Below are positions 9,431 through 17,813 of a stretch of 64,000 nt of DNA, piece after piece. The position numbers and the translations under genes are program-made. This DNA comes from Pseudomonas floridensis (lineage in GTDB: Bacteria > Pseudomonadota > Gammaproteobacteria > Pseudomonadales > Pseudomonadaceae), in the NCBI RefSeq assembly GCF_002087235.1, contig NZ_MUIO01000093.1:1-64000 (forward strand), in the 5' to 3' direction. Every line of letters begins with the position of its first letter. Within the stretch, counting starts at the first letter, position 1. Under the pieces are notes generated by a model. The model was given only the letters and a program-made list of their open reading frames with translations. It did no database searches and was not told the DNA's origin.

Positions 9431-9463
9431 AAAGGCGGCCATCGAAAGATAGCCGCCTTTTTT
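9431..9463 (+). terminator. Intrinsic terminator after gcd
   Basis: Arms AAAGGCGGC and GCCGCCTTT enclose a 12-base centre and run into a six-T tract, 19 bases after the gcd stop. The A-run on the left arm also lets it work for the leftward operon that ends at 9550. Confidence 0.9.
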
Positions 9464-9549
9464 GTGGGTCATGTCCTGTCCTGCGTCCGGCATGTGCAGC
9501 GCCGCTTCTATAGAACCAGATCCCTCTGGAATGCAGAGCATCGTCAAGC

Positions 9550-10746
9550 TCAGCGGGTTTTCACGCCTGTCTTGCTGCCCGCCCGCAGGATGTCGCTCCA
9601 GCGTCGTACGAGGTAGTTGTGCTCGTTCATGACCGAGTTCCACACGGCAATGTGGCCCATGCGCTCTTCGTACGAGCCGCCGTCACGCACTTCACCGGCA
9701 TCGATCAGCGGCAGGCCGTCGCTGCCCAGCAGTTGTTCGCGTGCGGGCAGTCCGGCGTACCAATAGTCCCATTCCGCAGCGCTCAGGTGATCGCGGCTGC
9801 GTGCCGGGTTGCCGATGTAGTAACCCTGCCGCGCCATCACCGCGCCCGGCCAGCCGGACAGCCACCAGTTCAGGTACGCATAGGCCGCATCGAGCACCCG
9901 CCCCTTGGCGTGGCGCGACAGGGACAACCCGCCGAACCAGCCGCGATAGCCTTCCTTCGGCACCGCCACGCGGTATTTGACGCCCGCGCGGTGCAGCCGG
10001 ACCAGAGTAGGCGACCACAAGCTCTGGATGTCGATGGTCGGGCTAAGCATCAATTCGGCAGCCTCTTCGTCGTCCGACCAGAACGCACCGAAATGCCCTT
10101 GCTGCTGTTTGCGCACCAGGACATCGGCAAGCAGGTCGATTTCCTCGATGCTCATGTTGCCGATGTCCTTGAACTGCGCCAGCCCCGCGCCTTCCACGGC
10201 CAGCGCGGCATCCAGCGCACCGATGGCGGCATCGCTCTGCAGGGCGATGCGCCCGCTCCAGACCGGATCGAGCAGCCAGCCCCAGCTTTCATCGGCCGGA
10301 CTCAGGCCGTCGGGCAGGCGTTCCGGGCGATAGGCGAAGCTGTCGGCGTTGTGGGTCAGCGGCAGCATGCTGATGCGTTCGGTCACCGCACTACCCAGGC
10401 TGCCGTCGTGCTGCACGAACAACCGCTCGCTGGGCACGCTGCCGCTACCCGGCTGATCGGTCGGCCTCAGGCGGCCATGTTTGGGCAAATCGTTGATTTC
10501 GTGCCACAGCGCAATCCGACGCGTGTCGATGGGCTGAATCGCCCGTGCCGGCCAGACGAAATCGACGTTGTGAAACCACTGATCGTAAAGGTCATAACTG
10601 TCCGGCTGCATGACTGCAATCCGCTGCGCGGTCTGCACGTCGTGAATCTGATAAATCAGCTTTATGCCCAGTTCCTGCTCGGCACGCTCACGCAGCGATT
10701 CAAGCAAGGTGACCGAAGTGCCCAGCACCCGCAGCGTGATGCTCAT
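9550..10746 (-). CDS. Periplasmic-binding-protein fold (PotD/PotF-like) without an export signal
   Basis: 398 residues. The protein starts directly in the first strand of the solute-binding fold (MSITLRVLGTSVTLLESLRE), with no hydrophobic leader or lipobox. Typical class-II SBP text follows (PDSYDLYDQWFHN, LPLTHNADSFAYRPE, AYAYLNWWLSGWPG, YYIGNPARSRDHLS). No permease or ATPase gene is adjacent. It is the last gene of the leftward cluster and overlaps the CobW gene by four bases (ATGA), so it is translationally coupled to it. It may bind a cluster substrate or cofactor in the cytoplasm, or borrow another export start. Role unknown. Confidence 0.75.
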   Translation of the reverse strand: MSITLRVLGTSVTLLESLRERAEQELGIKLIYQIHDVQTAQRIAVMQPDSYDLYDQWFHNVDFVWPARAIQPIDTRRIALWHEINDLPKHGRLRPTDQPGSGSVPSERLFVQHDGSLGSAVTERISMLPLTHNADSFAYRPERLPDGLSPADESWGWLLDPVWSGRIALQSDAAIGALDAALAVEGAGLAQFKDIGNMSIEEIDLLADVLVRKQQQGHFGAFWSDDEEAAELMLSPTIDIQSLWSPTLVRLHRAGVKYRVAVPKEGYRGWFGGLSLSRHAKGRVLDAAYAYLNWWLSGWPGAVMARQGYYIGNPARSRDHLSAAEWDYWYAGLPAREQLLGSDGLPLIDAGEVRDGGSYEERMGHIAVWNSVMNEHNYLVRRWSDILRAGSKTGVKTR

Positions 10747-11762
10747 GCTGCAGTCTCGCTTTGCGGTGAGTTTAAAGGTGGCGCGAAGCTGCTAGAGAAT
10801 ACGTCGAACGAGCGACGCAGCAGGTCCGGGTCCAACCCGCGCAGGATGAACACCAGACGCGAAGTGCGATCCTCGCCGGGCCAGGCGTCAAGGTGGACAG
10901 GCGCATGCAGGCAGTGCTGCACACCATGGATCACGACAGGGGCCTGATTGGCATTCACGTTGAGCAGTCCTTTGACACGCAGGATTCGTTCGCCGTGGCA
11001 TCTTAACAGCATCGACAACCAGACCCCGAACCCTACCCAGTCCAGTGGCCGGTCGAAGGTCAGGCAGCAGACCTGAGCATCACCATGCCTGGGTAGGGTC
11101 GATTGCGGGCGATGCAACTGCCAGCGCGTCACTTCCTGCGCCGGTTCCGAACTGCGAATGCCCTGCCCCAATAGCAGTTGATCGCCACTGTGAACCTGGA
11201 CGGTATCCAGCAGCGGCGCGGAAAAATTGAGTGCCTGCAAATGAACACGCAACGCGTCGAGGGCCGATGCGTCAACAAGGTCGGTCTTGCTCAGCAATAA
11301 CCGGTCCGCCGCTGCGACCTGTGCCAGCCATTCGGGATGCAGGCGCTCTTGCAATGCAGCATGACAGGCATCGACCAGCGTGATGATCAGCCCCAGATGA
11401 AAGCGCCCGCGCAATTGCGGGTCGTTACTCACTGTCGTGAGAATCGGGGCCGGATCGGCCAGCCCGGTGGTTTCCAGAATGACGCGGCGAAACGCCGGAA
11501 TCTCGCCACGACTGCGACGCTCCAGCAGGCCAAGCAAGGCGTCTTTCAACTCGCCACGAATCGAACAACAGATGCAGCCACTGGGCAACAGAACTGTGTC
11601 TGGTGCGACCTCTTCGACCAACAGGTGATCGATGCCGACGTCGCCGAATTCGTTGATCAGCAGCGCGGTGTCGCCCATGGTTTCGTCGGCCAGCAGGCGC
11701 TTGAGCAACGTGGTCTTGCCGCTGCCCAGAAAGCCGGTAATTACGTTCAGGGCAATGCTCAT
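10743..11762 (-). CDS. CobW/COG0523-family GTPase, putative metal chaperone
   Basis: 339 residues. The Walker A loop GFLGSGKTTLL (residues 10-20), the family CxCC signature (C63, C65, C66), NEFGDVGID and base-recognition SKTD are all present. The C-terminal CobW domain holds RILRVKGLLNV and LHAPVHLDAWPGEDRTSRLVFI. Members deliver Zn, Co or other metals to client enzymes. The likely client here is the metal-dependent deacetylase-fold hydrolase at 15225-16106; that is inference from co-operonic position. It overlaps its neighbours by four bases on both sides, so expression is tightly coupled. Confidence 0.85.
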   Translation of the reverse strand: MSIALNVITGFLGSGKTTLLKRLLADETMGDTALLINEFGDVGIDHLLVEEVAPDTVLLPSGCICCSIRGELKDALLGLLERRSRGEIPAFRRVILETTGLADPAPILTTVSNDPQLRGRFHLGLIITLVDACHAALQERLHPEWLAQVAAADRLLLSKTDLVDASALDALRVHLQALNFSAPLLDTVQVHSGDQLLLGQGIRSSEPAQEVTRWQLHRPQSTLPRHGDAQVCCLTFDRPLDWVGFGVWLSMLLRCHGERILRVKGLLNVNANQAPVVIHGVQHCLHAPVHLDAWPGEDRTSRLVFILRGLDPDLLRRSFDVFSSSFAPPLNSPQSETAA

Positions 11763-12058
11763 GAGGACCTCTGCAAATGATCGAGCAGACGTGAGTCGAG
11801 CGGATCCAGCGGCCGGCCAATCAACAGTTCGGCTTTTTGCCAGAGCTGTTCCAGCCCGGTTGCCAGCTCCTGTTTGCCCGTGGCACCGAGCAACAGATAC
11901 GACACGCCTTGAAAGTCTTCAACCTTCAGACGAAACGGTGCAACCACGATGTTGATCGCCGCAATACGACGCAGGCGCTCACGCCGCCGGGGCAGTTCTC
12001 CACTCAGCGGATCGCTCCAGTGCACGTCTTCGCCCAACAGGCCGCACAGTCCACACAT
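11759..12058 (-). CDS. Small CxxC protein of unknown function, coupled to CobW
   Basis: 99 residues starting MCGLCGLLGEDVHWSDPL. The N-terminal Cys-x-x-Cys followed by a His is a plausible metal site. The rest contains INIVVAPFRLKVEDFQGVSY and GATGKQELATGLEQLW, with no membrane segment. I do not recognise a named family. Its stop overlaps the CobW start (ATGA), which suggests the two act together, for example in metal delivery. That is inference only. Confidence 0.7.
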   Translation of the reverse strand: MCGLCGLLGEDVHWSDPLSGELPRRRERLRRIAAINIVVAPFRLKVEDFQGVSYLLLGATGKQELATGLEQLWQKAELLIGRPLDPLDSRLLDHLQRSS

Positions 12059-12081
12059 GGGTCATTCCTCGCTAGGATTCA

Positions 12082-12831
12082 TCACGGCATCACGTCGCCA
12101 GAGTTCGGCCCCAACGTCTGACCGACAAACAGATTACCGCCCGGCTCGCTGGCCAGCAGTACCGCGACCGGTGCCACTTCCTCTGCAAGACCGAACCGTC
12201 CCAGTGGCAGCTCGGCCGCCTTGGCGACTTTCCAGGCACTGCTGATTCCGGCCACCAGCGGCGTTTCGATAGGACCGGGCGCGATGGCGTTGACCAGCAC
12301 GTTGTCCTTGGCAACTTCCAGCGCCAGCGATTTGGTAAAGCCGATGACACCGGCCTTGGCCGCAGCGTAATGAGTCAGCTCCGCGCCACCCTTGATGCCC
12401 AGTTGCGAGGCGACGTTGATGATTCGTCCCCAGCGCTGCGCCAGCATGTACGGCAGCGCGCGCTGACTGGCGACGAACACGCTGGTCAGGTCGACGCGCA
12501 GCATGTCGTTCCACATCTCGATGCTCAGGTCCACGCAGCGCGCCTGAGTCAGCATGCCCGCGTTGTTGACCAGAATGTCGATGCCGCCAAACTGCGCGAC
12601 ACAGGCATCGACGCTGGCCTGCGCGCCTTCGACACTGCCGACGTCGGCCACACATGCCTGCACCTGCGCGCCAAGCTGGCGGCATTGTTCAGCAACCTTC
12701 GCCAGGCCGTCCGGATCCCTGTCGCCCAATACCAGGCGCGCACCTTCGGCGGCATAGGCCAGAGCGATCGCAGCGCCGATGCCACTGCCCGCGCCAGTGA
12801 TCACGGCGCGTTTGTCTTTGAGTTGTTGCAT
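12082..12831 (-). CDS. Short-chain dehydrogenase/reductase (second of the cluster)
   Basis: 249 residues from ATG 12831, preceded by AAGGA at good spacing; the upstream TTG at 12846 is less likely. Cofactor motif TGAGSGIG (residues 12-19), NNAG (89-92), catalytic S142, Y155 and K159 are intact. GDRD after the second strand suggests NAD(H). It follows the other SDR gene after a 253-bp gap filled with REP-type repeats. The substrate is unknown; it probably oxidises a hydroxyl or reduces a carbonyl in the cluster's pathway. Confidence 0.85.
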   Translation of the reverse strand: MQQLKDKRAVITGAGSGIGAAIALAYAAEGARLVLGDRDPDGLAKVAEQCRQLGAQVQACVADVGSVEGAQASVDACVAQFGGIDILVNNAGMLTQARCVDLSIEMWNDMLRVDLTSVFVASQRALPYMLAQRWGRIINVASQLGIKGGAELTHYAAAKAGVIGFTKSLALEVAKDNVLVNAIAPGPIETPLVAGISSAWKVAKAAELPLGRFGLAEEVAPVAVLLASEPGGNLFVGQTLGPNSGDVMP

Positions 12832-12872
12832 GGCAAGTTCCTTCAACAGTCATAAGGCGGTCACCTGACCGC

Positions 12873-13072
12873 CCCACAGGTTGTGCATTACATCCAGCTC
12901 GAGCGAGCGGACTTGTCCGCGAAAGGGCTGATGTGTCCCCGCCTGACAGCGCCACTGGGCCTCGGCATTCGCGGACGAGTCCGCTCCCACAGGTTGTGCA
13001 TTGCGTCCAGCCCGTGCGAGCGGACTTGTCCGCGAAAAGGCTGTGCATATCCACGTCTGACAGCGCCACTGG
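12873..13072. repeat. Tandem imperfect repeat carrying three REP palindromes
   Basis: An approximately 86-bp unit (12873-12958) recurs at 12986-13072, a 113-bp period. Both copies start CCCACAGGTTGTGCATT and end CAGCGCCACTGG. Each contains the REP core GCGGACTTGTCCGC (12908-12921, 13020-13033), and an inverted REP with GCGGACGAGTCCGC sits between them (12971-12984). It fills the gap between the two SDR genes. Confidence 0.8.
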
Positions 13073-13084
13073 CACTACGGGATC

Positions 13085-13846
13085 TCATTCCGGCCAGCGC
13101 ACCGTCAGGCCGCCATCGACCACGATGCTCTGGCCGGTCAGGTAGCTGGCTTCGTCGCTGCACAGAAACCGCACCAGTGATGCCACTTCATCCGCTCGTC
13201 CGACGCGCCCGAGCGGAATCGCCCTGGCGGCCTGCTTCAACCCCTCCGGCCCAAGCGAGTTCTTGCTGTCCAGCGATTGCGGCGTTTCGATCAGGCCGGG
13301 AATCACCGCGTTGCACCGGATGCCTCTGGGCGCCAGTTCCACCGCCAGCGAACGGCAAAGCCCCGGCACACCGGCCTTGGCGGCCGCGTAATGCGAATGG
13401 TCCTGCCAGCCGTAGACGCCACCGGCAATCGACGAGATCGCCACCAGCGCCCCGCCCTCGCCCATGTGCCTGGCGGCAGCACGGAAGGTGCGCATCACGC
13501 CGGTCAGGTCCACGTCGAGCATTTCATTCCAGCGCTCGTCGGTCATTTCCAGCAGCGGTGCGCGGCGCAGCAGGCCCGCATTGGCCACCGCGTAATCGAT
13601 CCGGCCGAACGTCTGCAAGGCCTGGTGCGCCAGATCATCGACCGATTCGGTGCAAGTGACGTCCAGTGGCAGCATCAGGCACTCGCCACCTGCCGCCTCG
13701 ACCAATCGCCGGGTTTCATTCGGGTCGTGGGGGTCGGCAGGGTAAAAACCGCCGACCACAGCCACGCCCTGCCGCGCAAACGCCACGGCCAGCGCCTGAC
13801 CGATGCCGCTGGCGGCCCCCGTGACCAAGGCCACTTTACGAGTCAT
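13085..13846 (-). CDS. Short-chain dehydrogenase/reductase (first of the cluster)
   Basis: 253 residues. TGAASGIG (residues 9-16), NAG (89-91), S138/S139, Y153 and K157 form a complete SDR active site, and the C-terminus YLTGQSIVVDGGLTVRWPE is classical. The loop after strand two (FYPADPHDPNE) is unusual and does not show the acidic NAD-selecting residue at the normal place. It starts ten bases after the MFS gene stop, so it is in the same operon. Substrate unknown. Confidence 0.85.
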   Translation of the reverse strand: MTRKVALVTGAASGIGQALAVAFARQGVAVVGGFYPADPHDPNETRRLVEAAGGECLMLPLDVTCTESVDDLAHQALQTFGRIDYAVANAGLLRRAPLLEMTDERWNEMLDVDLTGVMRTFRAAARHMGEGGALVAISSIAGGVYGWQDHSHYAAAKAGVPGLCRSLAVELAPRGIRCNAVIPGLIETPQSLDSKNSLGPEGLKQAARAIPLGRVGRADEVASLVRFLCSDEASYLTGQSIVVDGGLTVRWPE

Positions 13847-13856
13847 ATGTAATTCC

Positions 13857-15197
13857 TCACTTAACGGTTTCAGGGCGTACGTGACGGGCCGCGAACATCA
13901 GCGCGCCGGACAGGAAGCAAGGTAGCGCACCGAAGTACAGCGCCGAGGTCTGCCAGTCGCCGCCCGCACTCAGCACCGAAGTAGCACCGAAGCCTGCCAC
14001 GACCGCGCCGATAGGCCCCATGGCGTGGATGATCGCGCCACCGGTCGCACGGATGCTGGTCGGAAAACTTTCACTGATGAAGAACAACGCCGCCGAGTAA
14101 GGCCCGATCAGGAAGAACAGACCCAGGCTGTACAGCCCGACCACTGTCGGCAGGTTGCTTGGCCCGTAGAGCATGCCCGCGAACGCCAGACCGCCGAGCA
14201 TCCAGCCAAGACCGATCACGTTGCGACGGCCGATCTTGTCGCCCATCCAGCCGTGGCTCAGGTAGCCGCAGTAACCCACCAGGTTGGACAGCACCAGGAT
14301 GATCAACGAGTTCTCGAACGAAATGTGGTGCACGCTGACGATCACCGTTGTGCCCAATACGCTGAATACCTGGATCGCGGCCCAGTTCAGCAGAATGGCA
14401 GCACCGATCACCAGCGTGGCGCGCAGCGAGGTGCCACGAAACGCAGCGCCGATGCCTGCCTTGCTGTGTTCGTCGTAGTCGACGCCGTAGGTATGCGCCA
14501 CGGCCTGAGCCTGGCTGATCTCACCCTTTTTACGCAACTGCGTGATGCGCTGGTGAATCTGGAACTGCGGGCTCTCTTTGAGCTTGCGCGCCATGATCGC
14601 AATGATGATCGCCGGGATCGCCGCAAACACGAAGCAGCCCTGCCAGCCGATGATCGGCAACAACACCGCCGTCAGGCCCGCGGCGATCAGCGCGCCAACC
14701 GGCCAGCCGCCCTGCACCAGGCTGTAGATGAAGCCCCGGCGTTTGGCCAGACGCGGATCATCGGAGGCCGCGTAGATTTCACTCAGATAGGTCGCATTGA
14801 CTGTCTCTTCCGCATAACCCAGACCGCCCAGCGAACGGATCAGGATCAGCGGCGACTTGCCCCACGCTCCGCCAATGGCCGTGAGCGCCGAGCAGATCGC
14901 CGAGCCGCTCACGGTAAACATGATGCCAACGCGCCGTCCCAGGCGATCCACCAACGGGCCAATGGCCAGTGCCACCACTGCCGTGCCGACCGCAACCCAG
15001 GTCGCGATTTCGGCTTGCTCCACCTCACTCCAGGAAAAATGCCGACCGATCTCTGGCAGCAGCGTGCCGAACAGAATGAAGTCGTAAACCGCAAACACCC
15101 ACGCAAAAAACGCAATCCATGTGGCGAAACGCACTTGTTCAGGCGTCAACTGCTCTGGCTTCCAGCCGGTCAGGTCAAGCTTGTTGTAGATGGACAT
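13857..15197 (-). CDS. MFS transporter (metabolite:H+ symporter type)
   Basis: 446 residues with about twelve membrane helices. Signature loops are DRLGRRVGIMFT between helices 2 and 3 and DKIGRRNVIGLGWMLGG in the second half, with the long central cytoplasmic loop (KLKESPQFQIHQRITQLRKK) normal for sugar/organic-acid symporters. Position between the hydrolases and the SDRs implies import of the cluster's substrate or an early intermediate. The actual ligand cannot be read from the sequence. Confidence 0.88.
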   Translation of the reverse strand: MSIYNKLDLTGWKPEQLTPEQVRFATWIAFFAWVFAVYDFILFGTLLPEIGRHFSWSEVEQAEIATWVAVGTAVVALAIGPLVDRLGRRVGIMFTVSGSAICSALTAIGGAWGKSPLILIRSLGGLGYAEETVNATYLSEIYAASDDPRLAKRRGFIYSLVQGGWPVGALIAAGLTAVLLPIIGWQGCFVFAAIPAIIIAIMARKLKESPQFQIHQRITQLRKKGEISQAQAVAHTYGVDYDEHSKAGIGAAFRGTSLRATLVIGAAILLNWAAIQVFSVLGTTVIVSVHHISFENSLIILVLSNLVGYCGYLSHGWMGDKIGRRNVIGLGWMLGGLAFAGMLYGPSNLPTVVGLYSLGLFFLIGPYSAALFFISESFPTSIRATGGAIIHAMGPIGAVVAGFGATSVLSAGGDWQTSALYFGALPCFLSGALMFAARHVRPETVK

Positions 15198-15224
15198 GAG
15201 TGATGCCTCGGACAGGGCTAGGGG

Positions 15225-16106
15225 TCAACGATTACGTGGGTTACGACGAACGAAGTCGTCGGCGATCTCGTCGAAGGTGACGAACCTGACGCCCGCATGG
15301 CTCTGGATATGCTCGATCAGACGCTCGAGCATCAGCAGCACCTGTGGCCGTCCGGAAACGTCGGGGTGAATGGTCATGGTGAACACCGCGTGTTCATGCT
15401 CGCGGTACACCCAGTCGAACTGGTCACGCCACATTTCTTCCAGATGGCGCGGGTTGACGAAGCCGTGGCTGTTGGGCGCCTTTTTGATGAACATCATCGG
15501 TGGCAGGTCGTCCAGGTACCAGTTGGCCGGGATCTCGACCAGGTCGGTTTCCTCACCCCGCACCAACGGCTTCATCCAGGTGTCGGGGTGCTGGCTGTAA
15601 TCGATCTTGGTCCACGTGTCGCCGACGCGAACGTAGTACGGGTGAAAGTCGTTGTGCATCAGGCTGTGGTCGTACTTGATGCCTTTCTTGAGCAGCAGTT
15701 CGTTGGTGACATTGCTGAACTCCCACCACGGCGCGACGTAGCCGGTCGGACGCTTACCGGTCATTTGCGTGATCAGGTCGATCGACTTGTCGAGCACGAT
15801 CTCTTCCTGCTCGGGGGTCATCGCAATCGGGTTTTCGTGGCTGTAACCGTGCACGCCGATCTCGTGACCGGCATCGGCCACCGCCTTCATCTGCTCGGGG
15901 AAGGTTTCCATCGAATGCCCCGGAATGAACCAGGTGGTGCGCAATCCGTAACGCTCGAACAGCTTGAGCAGGCGCGGCGCACCGACTTCACCGGCGAACA
16001 GGCCACGGGAAATATCGTCCGGCGAATCTTCGCCGCCGTAAGAGCCCAGCCAGCCCGCCACCGCATCCACATCCACGCCAAACGCACACAGAATTTCTTT
16101 CGCCAT
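15225..16106 (-). CDS. Polysaccharide-deacetylase-fold hydrolase, HpPgdA/cyclic imide hydrolase subgroup
   Basis: 293 residues. The protein closely resembles Helicobacter pylori PgdA as I recall it, with GVDVDAVAGWLGSYGGEDSP, the metal ligands D14, H86 and H90 and the EIPANWYLDDLPPMMFIKK stretch all in register. There is no signal peptide, so it is cytoplasmic. Known members of this subgroup include a 293-residue Pseudomonas putida imidase that opens cyclic imides, which fits a cytoplasmic enzyme next to an amidase better than cell-wall deacetylation. It is the second gene of the leftward cluster. The substrate is inferred, not shown. Confidence 0.85.
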   Translation of the reverse strand: MAKEILCAFGVDVDAVAGWLGSYGGEDSPDDISRGLFAGEVGAPRLLKLFERYGLRTTWFIPGHSMETFPEQMKAVADAGHEIGVHGYSHENPIAMTPEQEEIVLDKSIDLITQMTGKRPTGYVAPWWEFSNVTNELLLKKGIKYDHSLMHNDFHPYYVRVGDTWTKIDYSQHPDTWMKPLVRGEETDLVEIPANWYLDDLPPMMFIKKAPNSHGFVNPRHLEEMWRDQFDWVYREHEHAVFTMTIHPDVSGRPQVLLMLERLIEHIQSHAGVRFVTFDEIADDFVRRNPRNR

Positions 16107-16179
16107 TTTTCTTCTCCTGCTGGTTGATCAGACCGGCTTCGCCGCATCCTCGCGGATGCGGGTCAGCCATTGATAGGGT

Positions 16180-17559
16180 TCAAGGTGTTTTGAGCAGCGC
16201 TTCCACGGCCAGCGCGGCGCGTAACAAACGGGCGTCCTCCCCGGCCGGAGCGCTGAGCAGCAGGCCGGTGGGCAGACCGCATGCATCGAAACCGCTGGGC
16301 AAGGAAACGCCCGGCATGTTCAGCAGACTGCCGGGCATAGTCAGGCGAAGCGTCGCGAGGTTGGTTTGAATGAACAGTTCGTCATCACTCAGCAGTGGCG
16401 CGAGCGGCGGCGCGACATGCGCGACGGTTGGGGTCAGCAACAGCGCGCCATCGAGTTCGAGGGTCAGTTGATCCTGCAGACGCTCGCGAGCGGCGTACAG
16501 CTGAATCAGCAGGCTGGCAGGCATGTGCCGCGCGGCCTCCAGACGCTTGCGCACCCGTGGGTCGAGCTGACTGGCGGCATCGCTGTCGAGCAATGGCTGA
16601 TGCAGGGCGAACGCTTCTGCGGCACCGAGCCAGCCGCTTTGCTGGATCAACTGCAGCGTGGCCTGAAAGGCCTCGCAAGGTCGCGACTCGATCAACGCGC
16701 CCGCGTTGCGCAAGGCTTCGACGGCCCGCAACAGGTTGTCGCGGACCGCCGACTCGACGCGCTCATCGTCCAGCACTGCCTGATCGACGATGAAGCGCTG
16801 ACCGGCCAGACTGCGCGGCACCAGCGAGGTGGGCTTGCTGCGTGCGCACAACAGGTCGTCGATGACCAGCGCGTCCCGAACGCTGCGGGTCAAAGGCCCG
16901 ACGCTGTCCAGAGTGAGCGCCAGAGGAAATACGCCGTCGCGGCTGTAACGGCGGCTGGTACTGCGAAACCCCACCAACCCGTTCAGCGCTGCCGGCAGAC
17001 GAATCGAACCCGCGGTGTCCGTGCCCATCGCAATCGGTACGATGCCCGCGGAGACCGCGACTGCCGAACCTGAGGACGAGCCACCGGGAATGCGCGGCGA
17101 AGCATCGCTCAGCGGGTTGATCGGCGTACCGAAATGCGGGTTCAAGCCCAGGCCGGAATACGCGAATTCACTGAGCGTGGTCTTGCCCAGGCTGACCATG
17201 CCGGAACGCGCCAGCAACCCGACTGCAGGTGCATCGAGCCACGCGGCACTGACCTGTCGGCGTGTGGCGGAGCCCGCAGTGGTGACCGACCCTGCGACAT
17301 CGAACAAGTCTTTCCAGGCCACCGGTACACCATCCAGCGGACCCGACGGCAGTCCCTGTTTCCAGCGTGCGGCGGACGCTTCGGCTTCACGGCGCGCTCG
17401 CTCGACGCTCATCGAAATGAACACATGTTCGACCCGGGCAGACTGCTCAAGCGCCTGTTCCAACGCCTGCACGGGATTATTTCGACCCAGAGCGAAGTCT
17501 TCGGCCATCGCGCAGGCATCTTGGGCAGAGCTGTTAACGACGGTATCCACTGCTGACAT
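16180..17559 (-). CDS. Amidase-signature hydrolase
   Basis: 459 residues from ATG 17559 (MSAVDTVVNSSAQDACAMAE); the longer frame upstream runs into the operator and lacks support. The Ser-cisSer-Lys triad is visible as K83 (WKDLFDVAG), S161 (GGSSSGSAVA) and S185 (DTAGSIRLPAA), with the canonical 24-residue spacing between the serines. It would hydrolyse an amide or half-amide to acid and ammonia. Next to the imidase-like gene it could take the half-amide product of ring opening. It is first in the leftward operon, and its start lies 12 bases from an operator palindrome. Confidence 0.88.
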   Translation of the reverse strand: MSAVDTVVNSSAQDACAMAEDFALGRNNPVQALEQALEQSARVEHVFISMSVERARREAEASAARWKQGLPSGPLDGVPVAWKDLFDVAGSVTTAGSATRRQVSAAWLDAPAVGLLARSGMVSLGKTTLSEFAYSGLGLNPHFGTPINPLSDASPRIPGGSSSGSAVAVSAGIVPIAMGTDTAGSIRLPAALNGLVGFRSTSRRYSRDGVFPLALTLDSVGPLTRSVRDALVIDDLLCARSKPTSLVPRSLAGQRFIVDQAVLDDERVESAVRDNLLRAVEALRNAGALIESRPCEAFQATLQLIQQSGWLGAAEAFALHQPLLDSDAASQLDPRVRKRLEAARHMPASLLIQLYAARERLQDQLTLELDGALLLTPTVAHVAPPLAPLLSDDELFIQTNLATLRLTMPGSLLNMPGVSLPSGFDACGLPTGLLLSAPAGEDARLLRAALAVEALLKTP

Positions 17560-17570
17560 GGCGCACCTGA

Positions 17571-17599
17571 AAATGTACTTATTAATAAAATGTACATTT
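17571..17599. promoter_or_regulatory. Operator palindrome ahead of the amidase operon
   Basis: Arms AAATGTAC (17571-17578) and GTACATTT (17592-17599) flank an AT-only centre containing TTATTAATAA. It lies 12 bases upstream of the amidase start. It shares ATGTA...TTATTAA-like...TACAT with the second site next to the regulator gene, so both are probably bound by the GntR protein. Confidence 0.65.
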
Positions 17600-17760
17600 A
17601 ATAAAGGCAGAATCCATGCCAGTCTGTTGCCCGCAGCCCATGAGAACGCTTGGCTGATCAAGCCAATCACGCTGAAACCGTCGGTTTAGAACCCTCTCTT
17701 GAAAGGGCGAAGATGGAAATTCGGCGCAAAACAGCCATTGATCGGCTGTCACAATGAAAT

Positions 17761-17786
17761 AATGTATCTTTATTAAAAGATACATT
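17761..17786. promoter_or_regulatory. Operator palindrome ahead of the GntR gene
   Basis: Perfect 10-bp arms AATGTATCTT and AAGATACATT flank TATTAA. The site ends 27 bases before the regulator's ATG at 17814. It resembles the 17571-17599 site in half-site sequence and spacing, which suggests autoregulation plus control of the divergent operon. Confidence 0.7.
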
Positions 17787-17813
17787 TTAGTGCAGATAGG
17801 TAACGGTAGCCCT

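Noticed and set aside
9619..10947. 442-codon rightward open frame
   Set aside because: Antisense to the SBP-fold and CobW genes; no motif or ribosome site.
12873..13072. CRISPR array
   Set aside because: Only two imperfect repeat units with internal REP palindromes, no regular short repeats or cas genes.
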